A stretch of DNA of 64,000 nucleotides from Aquimarina sp042434915 (GTDB lineage: Bacteria; Bacteroidota; Bacteroidia; Flavobacteriales; Flavobacteriaceae), in contig NZ_CP170198.1 in assembly GCF_042434915.1 (NCBI RefSeq), positions 62,001 through 126,000 on the forward strand, given 5' to 3'. The position numbers were made by a program, and so were the translations under genes. The notes below the pieces were generated by a model. That model did no database searches. It was not told the DNA's origin and worked only from the letters and a program-made list of their open reading frames with translations. Numbering within the stretch: position 1 is the stretch's first letter; each line of letters opens with the position of its first letter. This document shows, in pieces, positions 43,281-52,372 of this stretch.

Positions 43281-44057
43281 TTAGATTAGTTCCTTCTTTA
43301 ATTTTTCATTAAGTTCATCAAGAGTTTCAAATGGAACAAATTCACCATTTTTCACATAAGAAATTTGTCCTGTTTCTTCGCTGACAATTAGAGCAACAGC
43401 ATCTGTTTTCTCTGTAATTCCAATGGCAGCACGATGTCTTAATCCGTAGCGTAAAGGAATGTCTCTATCATTGGTTACTGGCAAAATTACACGTGTGGCA
43501 GTAATCTTATTGTCTTCGATAACCATAGCGCCATCATGTAAGGTGCTATTTTTATAAAAAATACTCAAAATTATAGGTGTATTCAATTTGATATCCATTG
43601 TATCACCAGAGGTTTTTACAAAATCTAAGGAGGTACTACGTTTGATTACAATGATCGCTCCAGTATAGGTTTTACTCATATTATTGCATGCTGCCAAAAT
43701 AGAGTTTATATCAGTCAAACTTTCCTCTGGAGCGTCCCTCATAAACTTTAAAGTTCGTAAAAACTTACGTCTTCTTCCAAAATTAGTTGATCCAATCATC
43801 AAAAGAAATTTTCTTATTTCTTGTTGAAAAACTACGATGAGGGCAAACATTCCAACACCAATAAATTCACCTAACACACTGCTTAGCATCTCCATAGCTA
43901 AGAGCTGTGTCAATTTCCAAACTAAGTAAATCATTACAATACCGATAAAAATGTTAATCGCGGCAGTTCCTTTTACTAATTTATAGATATAATACAGTAA
44001 AAGTGCAACCAGTACAATATCAAGTATATCAAGTATTCTAAGATTTATAATGTCCAA
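43281..44057 (-). CDS. cdaA: Diadenylate cyclase CdaA
   Basis: CdaA makes the second messenger c-di-AMP from two ATP. The 258 residues have three N-terminal membrane helices (to about residue 77), a short coiled region, then the DAC domain with the active-site motifs DGA (175-177) and RHRAA (207-211). It lies 30 bases downstream of folP on the same strand, an order common in Bacteroidetes. c-di-AMP usually controls potassium and turgor; a K+/H+ antiporter is encoded 8 kb away. No cognate CdaR is next to it. Confidence 0.94.
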   Translation of the reverse strand: MDIINLRILDILDIVLVALLLYYIYKLVKGTAAINIFIGIVMIYLVWKLTQLLAMEMLSSVLGEFIGVGMFALIVVFQQEIRKFLLMIGSTNFGRRRKFLRTLKFMRDAPEESLTDINSILAACNNMSKTYTGAIIVIKRSTSLDFVKTSGDTMDIKLNTPIILSIFYKNSTLHDGAMVIEDNKITATRVILPVTNDRDIPLRYGLRHRAAIGITEKTDAVALIVSEETGQISYVKNGEFVPFETLDELNEKLKKELI

Positions 44058-44087
44058 TCCAAAGTTGTTTTTGTAAAAATATAAAAA

Positions 44088-44936
44088 TTAATTTTTAAGC
44101 GCGTTGAGTAAGGTAACACATTCGGCTGCTTCGGCGACGTCATGAACCCTTAATATCGAAGCACCTTGAAGTAATGCGATTGTGTTGAGACAAGTGGTTC
44201 CATTAAGTGCGTCTTTAGGAAGTTTCCCTAATGTTTTGTAGATCATTGATTTTCTTGAAAGACCAGCTAGTATAGGAAGATTAAATGACTGAAACAGGTT
44301 AAGTTGTTGTAAAATCTCAAAGTTTTGCGAGCTGTTTTTTGCAAAGCCAAATCCAGGATCAATTACTATATCATTAATTTGATGTTTACGAGCCTCTGCA
44401 ATTTGATAAGAAAAATAAGATTTCATTTCTGTAATCAAATCATCATAATTAGTTAACGAAGTCATAGTTCTAGGAGTACCTTTCATATGCATCATTATAT
44501 AAGGAACTTTCAATTCTCCAACCGTAGGAATCATTGTTTTGTCAAGTATACCAGCAGAGATATCGTTTACTATTGCAACACCAGCATCGACAGCAGATTT
44601 TGCCACCTTACTTCTAAATGTGTCTATCGATATAAGAATTTCAGGAAATTTATCTACTAAGGTTTCTATTATAGGAAGCACCCTTATAAGTTCTTCTTCC
44701 AAAGTAATATCTACCGCTCCCGGCCTAGAGGAGTAACCACCCACATCAATAAAAGTGGCTCCATGTTGTAGCATTTTTTCTACATGAGTTAGTATATTAG
44801 CTATTTCTTCGTGCTTACCTCCATCATAAAAAGAATCAGGAGTAAGATTGATAATACCCATAATTTTTGGAGTTGACAAGTCGATCAAAGTCCCTTTACA
44901 ATTAATAGTGAAATTTAACTTTTGAGTAAGGTTCAT
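44088..44936 (-). CDS. folP: Dihydropteroate synthase
   Basis: FolP joins p-aminobenzoate to the pterin in folate synthesis and is the sulfonamide target. The 282 residues have MGIINLTPDSFYDGGK, DVGGYSSRPGA, VNDISAG and DPGFGFAKN, all active-site segments. It is the first gene of a folP-cdaA pair. The 5' region faces the DUF1599 gene. Confidence 0.95.
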   Translation of the reverse strand: MNLTQKLNFTINCKGTLIDLSTPKIMGIINLTPDSFYDGGKHEEIANILTHVEKMLQHGATFIDVGGYSSRPGAVDITLEEELIRVLPIIETLVDKFPEILISIDTFRSKVAKSAVDAGVAIVNDISAGILDKTMIPTVGELKVPYIMMHMKGTPRTMTSLTNYDDLITEMKSYFSYQIAEARKHQINDIVIDPGFGFAKNSSQNFEILQQLNLFQSFNLPILAGLSRKSMIYKTLGKLPKDALNGTTCLNTIALLQGASILRVHDVAEAAECVTLLNALKN

Positions 44937-45111
44937 AGCGATTATTTTTTAAAACATAACTTAATGTTCCAAATTAGATTTTATGATTACAGTTTGTCGA
45001 TATATTTCTTTTTACCTAAATGAATAGGTACACATATTTTTTAGTTATTTTGCCAGTTCTTTGGCATAATTGCTTTAATAACGCGAAATTTACGCAAAAT
45101 TGAATAATAAG

Positions 45112-45663
45112 ATGCAGGACACCTCTAGTCAATATGACTTAATCATCGCAAAATGTCGTGATTTATATATAAAAAAAATGAAGGACTACGGAAGCGCGTG
45201 GCGAATCTTACGACTTCCTTCTTTGACGGATCAAATTTTTATTAAGGCACAACGAATACGTAGCCTGCAGGAGAATAAAATACAGAAAATCAAAGAGAAC
45301 GAAGTGGTTGAATTTATGGGGATCATTAATTATAGTATAATGGCACTTATTCAGTTAGAAAAAGGGGTAGTGCAACAGCCAGATCTATCGACACAAGATG
45401 CTATAAAATTATATGACAAACAGGTTGCAATCACTAAGCAACTTATGTTTGATAAAAATCACGATTATGGAGAAGCTTGGAGAGAGATGCGTATAAGTTC
45501 TTTGACAGACTTAATTTTACAAAAATTACTACGTGTTAAGCAAATAGAAGATAATCATGGTAAGACTATTGTAAGTGAGGGTATTGATGCAAATTATCAA
45601 GATATGATTAATTATTCGGTATTTGCAATGATTCACCTTAATGCGCATAAAAATAATGAGTAG
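45112..45663 (+). CDS. DUF1599 protein with tandem domain repeat
   Basis: The ATG at 45112 gives 183 residues; an in-frame TTG at 45100 is less likely. The protein consists of two similar halves. The first has KMKDYGSAWRILRLPSLTDQI and MGIINYSIMALIQLEKG; the second has NHDYGEAWREMRISSLTDLI and MINYSVFAMIHL. DUF1599 is also called nucleotide modification associated domain 1, so a link to nucleotide chemistry is possible, but the function is unproven. The BT_3928-type gene follows 48 bases later. Confidence 0.85.
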   Translation: MQDTSSQYDLIIAKCRDLYIKKMKDYGSAWRILRLPSLTDQIFIKAQRIRSLQENKIQKIKENEVVEFMGIINYSIMALIQLEKGVVQQPDLSTQDAIKLYDKQVAITKQLMFDKNHDYGEAWREMRISSLTDLILQKLLRVKQIEDNHGKTIVSEGIDANYQDMINYSVFAMIHLNAHKNNE

Positions 45664-45711
45664 GTTACAAATTCCTACAAAAGTCTTTTTATATTTAAAC
45701 AAAATAAAATA

Positions 45712-46824
45712 ATGAAATTACTTGTACATATCTCAAGAATACTAGTTGGTGTATTATTTATATTTTCAGGTTTTATAAAACTCAATGATCCTTTAGGTTT
45801 TTCATATAAACTACAAGAGTATTTTGATGTTAACGTGTTAGGGTTAGAATTTTTGATTCCTTTTGCTTTATTAATAGCCATTTTCTTAGTGGTTTTTGAA
45901 ATATTAGTCGGAGTGACTTTATTGCTAGGATACTTAAAAGATATTACTCTTTGGTCTTTGATGGGAATGATAGTATTTTTTACCTTCTTGACTTTCTACT
46001 CTGCATATTTTAATAAAGTTACTGATTGTGGTTGTTTTGGAGATGCAATTTCCTTAACACCTTGGGAGTCCTTTATTAAGGATGTCATACTTCTAGTTTT
46101 AATAGTGATCCTATTTATTGGTAAAAAATATATTCAACCTATCGGAGCGGTTGCGTCTCATAAATGGATTGTATTTGTATGCTTTTCATTATGTTTAGGT
46201 TTTGGCTATTATGTATTAATGCATTTACCGTGGCTTGATTTTAGAGCTTACAAAATAGGCGTCAATATCGAAAAAGCTATGCAAACACCTCCAGGTGCTC
46301 CCGAGGCTGAAATGGCGTATCACTGGAAATTTAGAGCCAATGGAGAGGATCATATAATTACAACTTCAGGAAGTTATCCCTCCTTTTCAGGCGAATTTGT
46401 TTCGGTAGATACAGAAACAATTTCTGAAGGTTATATACCTCCTATACATGATTTTTCGATTGAAAAAGATGGTGTGGACCACACCAAGCGGTTTTTAGAT
46501 GAAGATAAGCTAGTAGTTATTATTATGTATAATCTACTAAAAAGTGAAAAAGAAGGAATGAAAAAGATTTCTGAAATAATTGCTGATGCTAAACAATCCG
46601 GTTATAAAGTGATAGGTTTAACGGCTTCTATAGAAGATCAAATCAATCAAGCTAAACAAATGTATGGTTTTGATTTAGACTTTTATAGTGTAGATGAGAC
46701 TGCCTTAAAGACGATTGTACGTTCTAATCCAGGAATTCTCACTTTAGAACGAGGTACAATTAAGCAAAAATTGCATTGGAACGATAGTAATGATTTAGAC
46801 CTAGGCGCCAACCGTGAAAAATAA
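45712..46824 (+). CDS. BT_3928-family DoxX/MauE-like membrane protein with thioredoxin-like end
   Basis: The 370 residues start with a DoxX/MauE-like membrane domain (ISRILVGVLFIFSGFIKLNDPLG) of about five helices, with the paired cysteines of TDCGCFGDA in a loop, typical of MauE-type thiol-redox membrane proteins. The C-terminal part (about 260-360; KLVVIIMYNL... RSNPGILTLERGTIKQKLHW) looks like a thioredoxin fold without CxxC. A role in envelope disulfide chemistry is inferred. It is 6 bases from the permease gene. Confidence 0.8.
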   Translation: MKLLVHISRILVGVLFIFSGFIKLNDPLGFSYKLQEYFDVNVLGLEFLIPFALLIAIFLVVFEILVGVTLLLGYLKDITLWSLMGMIVFFTFLTFYSAYFNKVTDCGCFGDAISLTPWESFIKDVILLVLIVILFIGKKYIQPIGAVASHKWIVFVCFSLCLGFGYYVLMHLPWLDFRAYKIGVNIEKAMQTPPGAPEAEMAYHWKFRANGEDHIITTSGSYPSFSGEFVSVDTETISEGYIPPIHDFSIEKDGVDHTKRFLDEDKLVVIIMYNLLKSEKEGMKKISEIIADAKQSGYKVIGLTASIEDQINQAKQMYGFDLDFYSVDETALKTIVRSNPGILTLERGTIKQKLHWNDSNDLDLGANREK

Positions 46825-46830
46825 GCAAAT

Positions 46831-47901
46831 ATGCATAAATATTTTTCTAAACTTGGATACGCTTTAGTAACGCTTCTTGGTGTTGTTACTGTAATTTTTA
46901 TTTTGTTTACAATCCTTCCTGGTGATCCAGCGCAAATGATGATGGGACAGAATGAAACTGAAGGTCAATTACAGACAGTAAGAAAAAAATATGGTTTTGA
47001 TCAGCCCCGTAGTATTCAATATCTATACTATATTAATGATTTATCACCACTATCTTTTCATAGTACAAAGCCTGAAGCATTTACGCATTATGATCAAGAT
47101 AAATATTCAGGTATTGTTTTGTGTACAGTAGGTCAAATTAAAGTAGCTCTCAAAACACCTTATTTGAGGGAGTCATTCCAGAAAAACGGTAAAAAAGTAA
47201 GTCAAGTTATTAAAGAGACGTTACCTAATACAGCATTGTTAGCGGTATCTGCTATTAGTATTGCAATTATATTTGGAGTCATTTTAGGTATCATTAGTAC
47301 ATTAACAAAAAATAGATGGCCTGACCAAGCGATTCAAGTAATCAGTACAGTTGGTATGAGTGTACCATCTTTTTTTAGTTCTATTATAGTCGCGTGGCTT
47401 TTTGGTTACGTATTACAGGAATATACACATCTCAATATGACAGGTAGTTTATATGAGGTTGATGACTTTGGAGAAGGAAGTTATATACAATGGAAGAATT
47501 TGATATTGCCAGCAATAGTTTTGGGAATCCGACCTTTGGCAGTAATTACTCAGCTCATGCGTAATTCGTTGCTAGAAGTGCTTCATATGGATTATATAAG
47601 AACAGCAAGAGCCAAAGGCTTAAGTGAATTTAATGTCATACGAAAACACGCCTTAAAAAACTCTTTAAACCCTGTTGTCACTGCAGTTTCTGGCTGGTTT
47701 GCCTCAATGTTGGCAGGAGCGGTTTTTGTAGAATATATTTTTGGATGGAACGGTTTAGGAAAAGAGATAGTCGATGCACTTAATACCTTAGATCTACCCA
47801 TTATTATGGGAGCAGTTTTGGTAATAGCTTCACTTTTTGTAACTATTAATATAGTAGTTGATATTATATATGGATGGTTAGATCCTAGAGTTAAAATGTA
47901 A
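46831..47901 (+). CDS. OppB/DppB-type ABC permease without partner genes
   Basis: The 356 residues have six membrane helices, the first in GYALVTLLGVVTVIFILFTILPGDP, and the conserved cytoplasmic loop MDYIRTARAKGLSEFNVIRKHALKNSLNPV that binds the ATPase. The region between helix 1 and 2 is enlarged by about 80 residues (PLSFHSTKPEAF to VSQVIKETL). Peptide permeases work as OppB-OppC pairs with ATPases and a binding protein, none of which is nearby; tpiA follows. The substrate is unknown. Confidence 0.85.
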   Translation: MHKYFSKLGYALVTLLGVVTVIFILFTILPGDPAQMMMGQNETEGQLQTVRKKYGFDQPRSIQYLYYINDLSPLSFHSTKPEAFTHYDQDKYSGIVLCTVGQIKVALKTPYLRESFQKNGKKVSQVIKETLPNTALLAVSAISIAIIFGVILGIISTLTKNRWPDQAIQVISTVGMSVPSFFSSIIVAWLFGYVLQEYTHLNMTGSLYEVDDFGEGSYIQWKNLILPAIVLGIRPLAVITQLMRNSLLEVLHMDYIRTARAKGLSEFNVIRKHALKNSLNPVVTAVSGWFASMLAGAVFVEYIFGWNGLGKEIVDALNTLDLPIIMGAVLVIASLFVTINIVVDIIYGWLDPRVKM

Positions 47902-47934
47902 GAGAGAATTTTAGTAATCACACAAAACCATAAA

Positions 47935-48687
47935 ATGAGAAAAAGAATCGTTGCCGGAAATTGGAAAATGAATAAATCCTTGCCAGAGGCAGGAGAACTA
48001 ATAGCGGATATTAAAGCCGAATTGTCTACAATGCCTGAGGCAGAAATTATTATAGCACCTGCTTTTACTAATTTATATTATTCCTTTGAATTGCTCAAAG
48101 GAACAGGAATTAAGTTGGCAGCGCAGAACATGAACGCAGCAGCTCATGGGGCTTATACAGGAGAAATATCGGCAGAGATGTTGAAGAGTATAGGGGTCAA
48201 TACGGTCATTTTAGGCCATAGTGAACGCAGAACTTTGTTTGGAGAAGCAGATAAGGTACTTGCTGCAAAAGTGACTACTGCTTTGGATCAAGAAATGCGC
48301 GTCATTTTTTGTTTTGGGGAAGAATTAAAGGATCGTAAAGCCGAGAATCATTTTGAGTGTGTACAAAGACAATTAGAGAAAGGACTTTTTCATATTAAAA
48401 AAGAACATTGGAAATCTGTAATTTTAGCGTATGAACCTGTATGGGCAATAGGAACAGGAGAGACAGCGACACCCCAGCAAGCTCAAGAAATGCATAATTT
48501 TATACGCGAAACAGTTGCAAAGCATGCAGGTGATACTATAGCAGATAACGTTTCAATACTTTATGGAGGAAGTGTTAAACCAACTAATGCAAAAGAGTTG
48601 TTTTCCAATAAAGATGTAGATGGAGGTTTAATTGGAGGCGCTGCATTAGATGCAAAAAGCTTCGTCGCTATTGCTAATTCATTCTAA
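47935..48687 (+). CDS. tpiA: Triosephosphate isomerase
   Basis: TpiA converts dihydroxyacetone phosphate and glyceraldehyde 3-phosphate in glycolysis. The 250 residues have GNWKMNK at the N-terminus, the catalytic His in LGHSERR, the catalytic Glu in AYEPVWAIGTG and the phosphate-binding YGGSVKPTN. It lies 33 bases after the permease and is closed by the terminator at 48721-48749. Confidence 0.97.
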   Translation: MRKRIVAGNWKMNKSLPEAGELIADIKAELSTMPEAEIIIAPAFTNLYYSFELLKGTGIKLAAQNMNAAAHGAYTGEISAEMLKSIGVNTVILGHSERRTLFGEADKVLAAKVTTALDQEMRVIFCFGEELKDRKAENHFECVQRQLEKGLFHIKKEHWKSVILAYEPVWAIGTGETATPQQAQEMHNFIRETVAKHAGDTIADNVSILYGGSVKPTNAKELFSNKDVDGGLIGGAALDAKSFVAIANSF

Positions 48688-48720
48688 AGTAGTTTATTAA
48701 AAAGGATTGAGAAAATTTTA

Positions 48721-48749
48721 AAAAAGGCATCGTTAATCGATGCCTTTTT
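48721..48749 (+). terminator. Terminator after tpiA
   Basis: AAAAAGGCATCG (48721-48732) pairs perfectly with CGATGCCTTTTT (48738-48749) around a TTAAT loop, with five Ts at the end. Confidence 0.9.
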
Positions 48750-48762
48750 CATTATGAACAAG

Positions 48763-48770
48763 TAACTTTG
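48763..48770 (+). promoter_or_regulatory. -7 element before prmA
   Basis: TAACTTTG matches TAnnTTTG 19 bases before the prmA ATG and directly after the tpiA terminator. The upstream box is not clear. If used, the leader would be only about 12 bases. Confidence 0.42.
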
Positions 48771-48789
48771 TTGCAAAACCATTACGATT

Positions 48790-49629
48790 ATGATAGTGCC
48801 AATATATATAGGCTATTATTTCAATATAACCCCCTTAGCACCTGCAAGTGATATTCTTATTGCAGAATTAGGTGCAGCAGGATTCGAAAGCTTTGTAGAG
48901 ACAGAAACTGGAATTGAAGCCTATATTCAAAAAGAAGATTGGAGAGAAAATATTTTAGAAGATATAGATATTCTCTCTTCTGATGTTTTTGAGATTACTT
49001 ATACACATAAAGAGATCGAACAAGTAAACTGGAACTTAGAATGGGAGAAAAATTTTGATCCAATTATAGTTGATAATCTTTGTAGTGTAAGAGCACCTTT
49101 TCATAAACAACCTTCGGTAAAATATGATATCTTAATAGAACCAAAAATGTCTTTTGGTACGGGACATCATGAGACTACTCATATGATGATACAGCATATT
49201 TTAGAGAACGATTTTACTGGTAAAACAGTTTTAGATATGGGGTGCGGTACGGGTGTGCTCGCTATTCTAGCTCAAATGAGAGGGGCAGCAGCGGTAGATG
49301 CCATTGATATAGATAATTGGTGTTATATAAATACCCTAGAAAATGTTGAACGTAATTCAGTAAACAATATAAATGTTTTAGAAGGAGATTCAACCGTATT
49401 GAAACAAAGAAAGTATGATTGTATCATCGCTAATATTAACAGAAATATATTGTTAAAAGATATTGCAATATATGCAGAGTGTCTTAATCAGGGCGGACAA
49501 CTATTTCTTAGTGGTTTTTATGAAGAAGATTTAGAAATGATCAATAAAGAATGTAAAGGTAATCGGTTAGATTTGGTCAGTTTCAAAAAAAGAAACAATT
49601 GGATAGCAGCAAGTTACCTGTTAAAATAA
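48790..49629 (+). CDS. prmA: Ribosomal protein L11 methyltransferase
   Basis: PrmA trimethylates ribosomal protein L11. The 279 residues have an N-terminal substrate domain with WNLEWEKNFDP, the conserved EPKMSFGTGHHETT, the SAM motif LDMGCGTGVLAI and the NPPY-like IIANINRNIL. L11 itself is not in this window. clpS follows after 59 bases, an order common in Bacteroidetes. Confidence 0.95.
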   Translation: MIVPIYIGYYFNITPLAPASDILIAELGAAGFESFVETETGIEAYIQKEDWRENILEDIDILSSDVFEITYTHKEIEQVNWNLEWEKNFDPIIVDNLCSVRAPFHKQPSVKYDILIEPKMSFGTGHHETTHMMIQHILENDFTGKTVLDMGCGTGVLAILAQMRGAAAVDAIDIDNWCYINTLENVERNSVNNINVLEGDSTVLKQRKYDCIIANINRNILLKDIAIYAECLNQGGQLFLSGFYEEDLEMINKECKGNRLDLVSFKKRNNWIAASYLLK

Positions 49630-49663
49630 TGCAATATTTTCTGTGTTTTTAATTTCAATATAG

Positions 49664-49671
49664 TATTTTTG
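49664..49671 (+). promoter_or_regulatory. -7 element before clpS
   Basis: TATTTTTG matches the consensus 17 bases before the clpS ATG, with a loose TGTG box 18 bases upstream. It would give a very short leader, or clpS may be read from prmA. Confidence 0.4.
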
Positions 49672-49688
49672 TTTAAAAATTTTAAGGT

Positions 49689-49964
49689 ATGAGTATTCAA
49701 GAGGAAGTTTTAGAAGAAGTATTAGAACAAACTGTTGATCAAAAAAATAACGAAATAGTTTTATATAATGATGATGTAAATACGTTTGATCATGTTATAG
49801 ATACACTAATCTACAGCTGTGAGCACACTCCTATCCAAGCTGAGCAATGTGCTTTTTTAGTGCATTATAATGGTAAATGTATAGTAAAAACAGGTGTTTA
49901 TGAAGAACTGGTTCCAAGATGTTCAAAACTTCAAGAAGCAGGCCTGAGTGCAGAAATTATATAA
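49689..49964 (+). CDS. clpS: ATP-dependent Clp protease adaptor ClpS
   Basis: ClpS hands N-degron substrates to ClpAP-type proteases. The 91 residues contain VLYNDDVNTFDHVIDTLI and EQCAFLVHYNGKCIVKTG, the family signatures, with the N-end pocket residues Asn-Asp-Asp. Its ClpA/ClpC partner is elsewhere. A terminator follows. Confidence 0.95.
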   Translation: MSIQEEVLEEVLEQTVDQKNNEIVLYNDDVNTFDHVIDTLIYSCEHTPIQAEQCAFLVHYNGKCIVKTGVYEELVPRCSKLQEAGLSAEII

Positions 49965-49985
49965 TGTAAAATTTAAGTTTTAATT

Positions 49986-50016
49986 AAAAAGGCTATCAAT
50001 CATGATAGCTTTTTTT
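49986..50016 (+). terminator. Terminator after clpS
   Basis: AAAAAGGCTATCA (49986-49998) pairs with TGATAGCTTTTTT (50003 onward, one G-T pair) around ATCA, followed by Ts. Confidence 0.87.
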
Positions 50017-50448
50017 GTATTAGGTTGCGTACAATTATAAAATTTAACATTTAAAATTTAAATTTTATAATTTGTAGGAAAATACCTGTTATTTAAAATA
50101 TTTAACATAGTCTTGGTTTTATCTTAATACTTTAATAACACCATGTATACAATAGTTTTAAACTAGTTTACTAAAGTACTAAGCATGTTATTCATCGATT
50201 TTTGATCAATAAAAGCATTGTTGTAAATTTTATTTTGGTATGTTTTTATTGAATAATATTTACGGTTTAACAGTAATTTCAAAGAATAAGGCAATTAATT
50301 GACTTTTTTATTAAATAAATTATTATATCTTCATCCCCACAAAATTGTAATAAAGTTCAAAGCTTACTTACAAATTTTAAACAGAATAAACCTTAGTTAA
50401 GTTTATTTTGAAAAAAAAATTAACTACACAAACTCAACTTTATTTAAA
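50017..50448. other. AT-rich upstream region of the metalloprotease gene
   Basis: About 430 bases of very AT-rich DNA lie between the clpS terminator and the M57 gene. No reading frame or clear consensus promoter is visible; several near matches such as TTATTTTG occur. The size suggests a long leader or regulator sites, but none can be supported. Confidence 0.5.
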
Positions 50449-51282
50449 ATGAAAAAAATCAAATTATTAGCGCTTTGCGCTATCGTTGCAGGATTCTCAA
50501 CATCTTGTCAAAAAGAAGAAATTGCTAACGAGACAGAAGAAGCATCTCTTACACCAACAAAAGAGCAGTTAGTAAGTTTAGCTAATCTTGGTGTTAACAC
50601 ATCTGATGTAACTATTCAAAAATTAACAATGTTAGATGGTACTACTGGACAGTACTTAGTAGCTGGCGATATTAACATCCCAGTTGATCAATTAGATCAA
50701 ATGGCTGCACTAGAAGCTTTGGCTGATGGTAATAAGCAGTACAGAACTACTAACTTAGTATCTAGTGGTAACCGTAATATTAGTGTTATTGGATATACAG
50801 GTTCTGGAAATGCTTTAACAAGTAAAATGAGAACTGGATTACAAAATGCAGTTAACAATTATAATCAGTTAAATACATCATTAAACTTTACTTTATCTTT
50901 TTCAGCTAGTACGAATGCAGATATGGTAGTATATAATAATAATCGTGCTGGAGGTGGTGGATCTGCTGGTTTCCCTTCAGGAGGAAACGCTTATAAGTGG
51001 ATTCAAATTAACCAAGGTACTGATGCTTATAGCGTTGATGTATTAGAGCATGTTATTACGCATGAAATGGGTCACTGTATTGGTTTCCGTCATACTGACT
51101 ACAGATCTCGTCAAAGTTGTGGACAAAACAGTAACGAAGGAACTGCTGGAGTTGGAGCAATCTTAATTCCTGGTACTCCAAGTTCTGATAGAACTGATTC
51201 TATTATGTTAGCTTGTTTTGGAGCTAACGAAGATGGAGAGTTCACTAGTACTGATAGAACTGCTATCAACGCACTTTACTAA
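50449..51282 (+). CDS. M57-type zinc metalloprotease lipoprotein
   Basis: The 277-residue protein has a lipoprotein signal with Cys20 (STSC) and a zinc site HEMGHCIGFRH at 205-215, the HExxHxxGxxH pattern of metzincin-like enzymes. This fits the M57 family of Bacteroidetes proteases. The stretch 30-100 may be a propeptide. It is probably exposed on the cell surface or released, degrading proteins outside. The gene stands alone between two terminators. Confidence 0.88.
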   Translation: MKKIKLLALCAIVAGFSTSCQKEEIANETEEASLTPTKEQLVSLANLGVNTSDVTIQKLTMLDGTTGQYLVAGDINIPVDQLDQMAALEALADGNKQYRTTNLVSSGNRNISVIGYTGSGNALTSKMRTGLQNAVNNYNQLNTSLNFTLSFSASTNADMVVYNNNRAGGGGSAGFPSGGNAYKWIQINQGTDAYSVDVLEHVITHEMGHCIGFRHTDYRSRQSCGQNSNEGTAGVGAILIPGTPSSDRTDSIMLACFGANEDGEFTSTDRTAINALY

Positions 51283-51315
51283 GAATATTGTATAAAAGCT
51301 TTGAACTTATTATAT

Positions 51316-51349
51316 TAAGCCGTCTATTAATTTAGACGGCTTATTTTTT
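51316..51349 (+). terminator. Terminator after the metalloprotease gene
   Basis: TAAGCCGTCTA (51316-51326) pairs with TAGACGGCTTA (51333-51343) around TTAATT, followed by TTTTTT. Confidence 0.9.
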
Positions 51350-51384
51350 AGGTACTATTTTACATGTGCCAAAATGTATTGACT

Positions 51385-51894
51385 TCATAAGGGAATCTCT
51401 ATTGACTGCCGTATCATTTTAATACTTTTATTAATAATTTGGTGCCATTTGGTGAGTAATTCAAGTTCTCCATTAAGTTGTAAGCCATCATCAACGTTAT
51501 AAAATTCAAGTAACAAAATGTCTTCTTGCGAAGTTGTTTTACAAGAAAGCGCAAGTTTTTTAGTATGTTCATAAAATTTCCCTTGATTTTGAACTTTCTC
51601 TTTCAAGTGTATAAAAGTGCATGAGAGTAATTTATCTAAATCTATATATAGTGCAATTTCTTTCACATCACTTTTTTTGTAGAATAGTATCGCCTCTTTT
51701 GTTTGCGTAGTTGCGATACTAAATTCCGGTCCATACTCAACAGTATCTATAGTTTGATAATGTTGAGCAGCCAAATCGGTTATCCCTGCCAGTAATTTCT
51801 TTCTTTTTTTAGTTGCACTACGTCCTAGTAAATAAAAAGGGATAGTACATAATACTATCATAAGTAACCCGATCAAGGTTGTTTGTAAATCCAT
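51385..51894 (-). CDS. Hypothetical membrane-anchored protein
   Basis: I do not recognise this 169-residue protein. It has one N-terminal membrane helix (TTLIGLLMIVLCTIPFYLLG) followed by a basic segment, so the rest is likely in the cytoplasm. The soluble part alternates beta strands and helices (EFSIATTQTKEAILFYKK and later ELELLTKWHQIINKS). No catalytic motif is visible. It converges with the metalloprotease gene. Confidence 0.7.
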   Translation of the reverse strand: MDLQTTLIGLLMIVLCTIPFYLLGRSATKKRKKLLAGITDLAAQHYQTIDTVEYGPEFSIATTQTKEAILFYKKSDVKEIALYIDLDKLLSCTFIHLKEKVQNQGKFYEHTKKLALSCKTTSQEDILLLEFYNVDDGLQLNGELELLTKWHQIINKSIKMIRQSIEIPL

Positions 51895-52168
51895 TTGGTT
51901 TAAATTTTGCGTATATTAACAGGAGTGAATAATATTGTAACTATTCAGGAAAAGTCCTTTATATTGTGAGTATTATGGTTAAGAGGCAGGCTTACCAAAA
52001 AAAGTGAAAAGGATAAATAAGATCTGTTTTTTTAAAACTTATGACTAAGCTTTTTGAGAATCGAAGATAACTTATGTAGGTAAGTTGGTTAGATTTCTGT
52101 TGTGATGTATTGCTTGTTATAAATTTCGTAAAAGGAAGGTTCTTGGTAAAAACGCTAGTTACTTCTAA

Positions 52169-52372
52169 TTATACTCGAACAACTTCGGTTTTTTGTGCTT
52201 TAGAGTTAGTAGTTTCGTTGGATGAGGTATAATAACTCGATTGATTTGAAGTATGCTCTACAGCTAGCTTATCAGAAAACTCATTACCATACATCTCTGT
52301 CCCTAATGTTGATAAGAGATAAAGCGATAGGAGTACGGTAATTCCGATAATTTTATAAAAAGCATTCACCAA
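52169..52372 (-). CDS. Small hypothetical membrane protein
   Basis: The 67-residue frame starts at TTG 52372 or at the next codon, GTG. It has one hydrophobic helix (IIGITVLLSLYLLSTLG) and a polar Ser/Thr/Asn-rich tail. A -7-like TACCTTTG lies at 52381-52374 on the minus strand, so the transcript would begin almost at the start codon (leaderless). I do not recognise the family and the gene is uncertain. Confidence 0.45.
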   Translation of the reverse strand: MVNAFYKIIGITVLLSLYLLSTLGTEMYGNEFSDKLAVEHTSNQSSYYTSSNETTNSKAQKTEVVRV

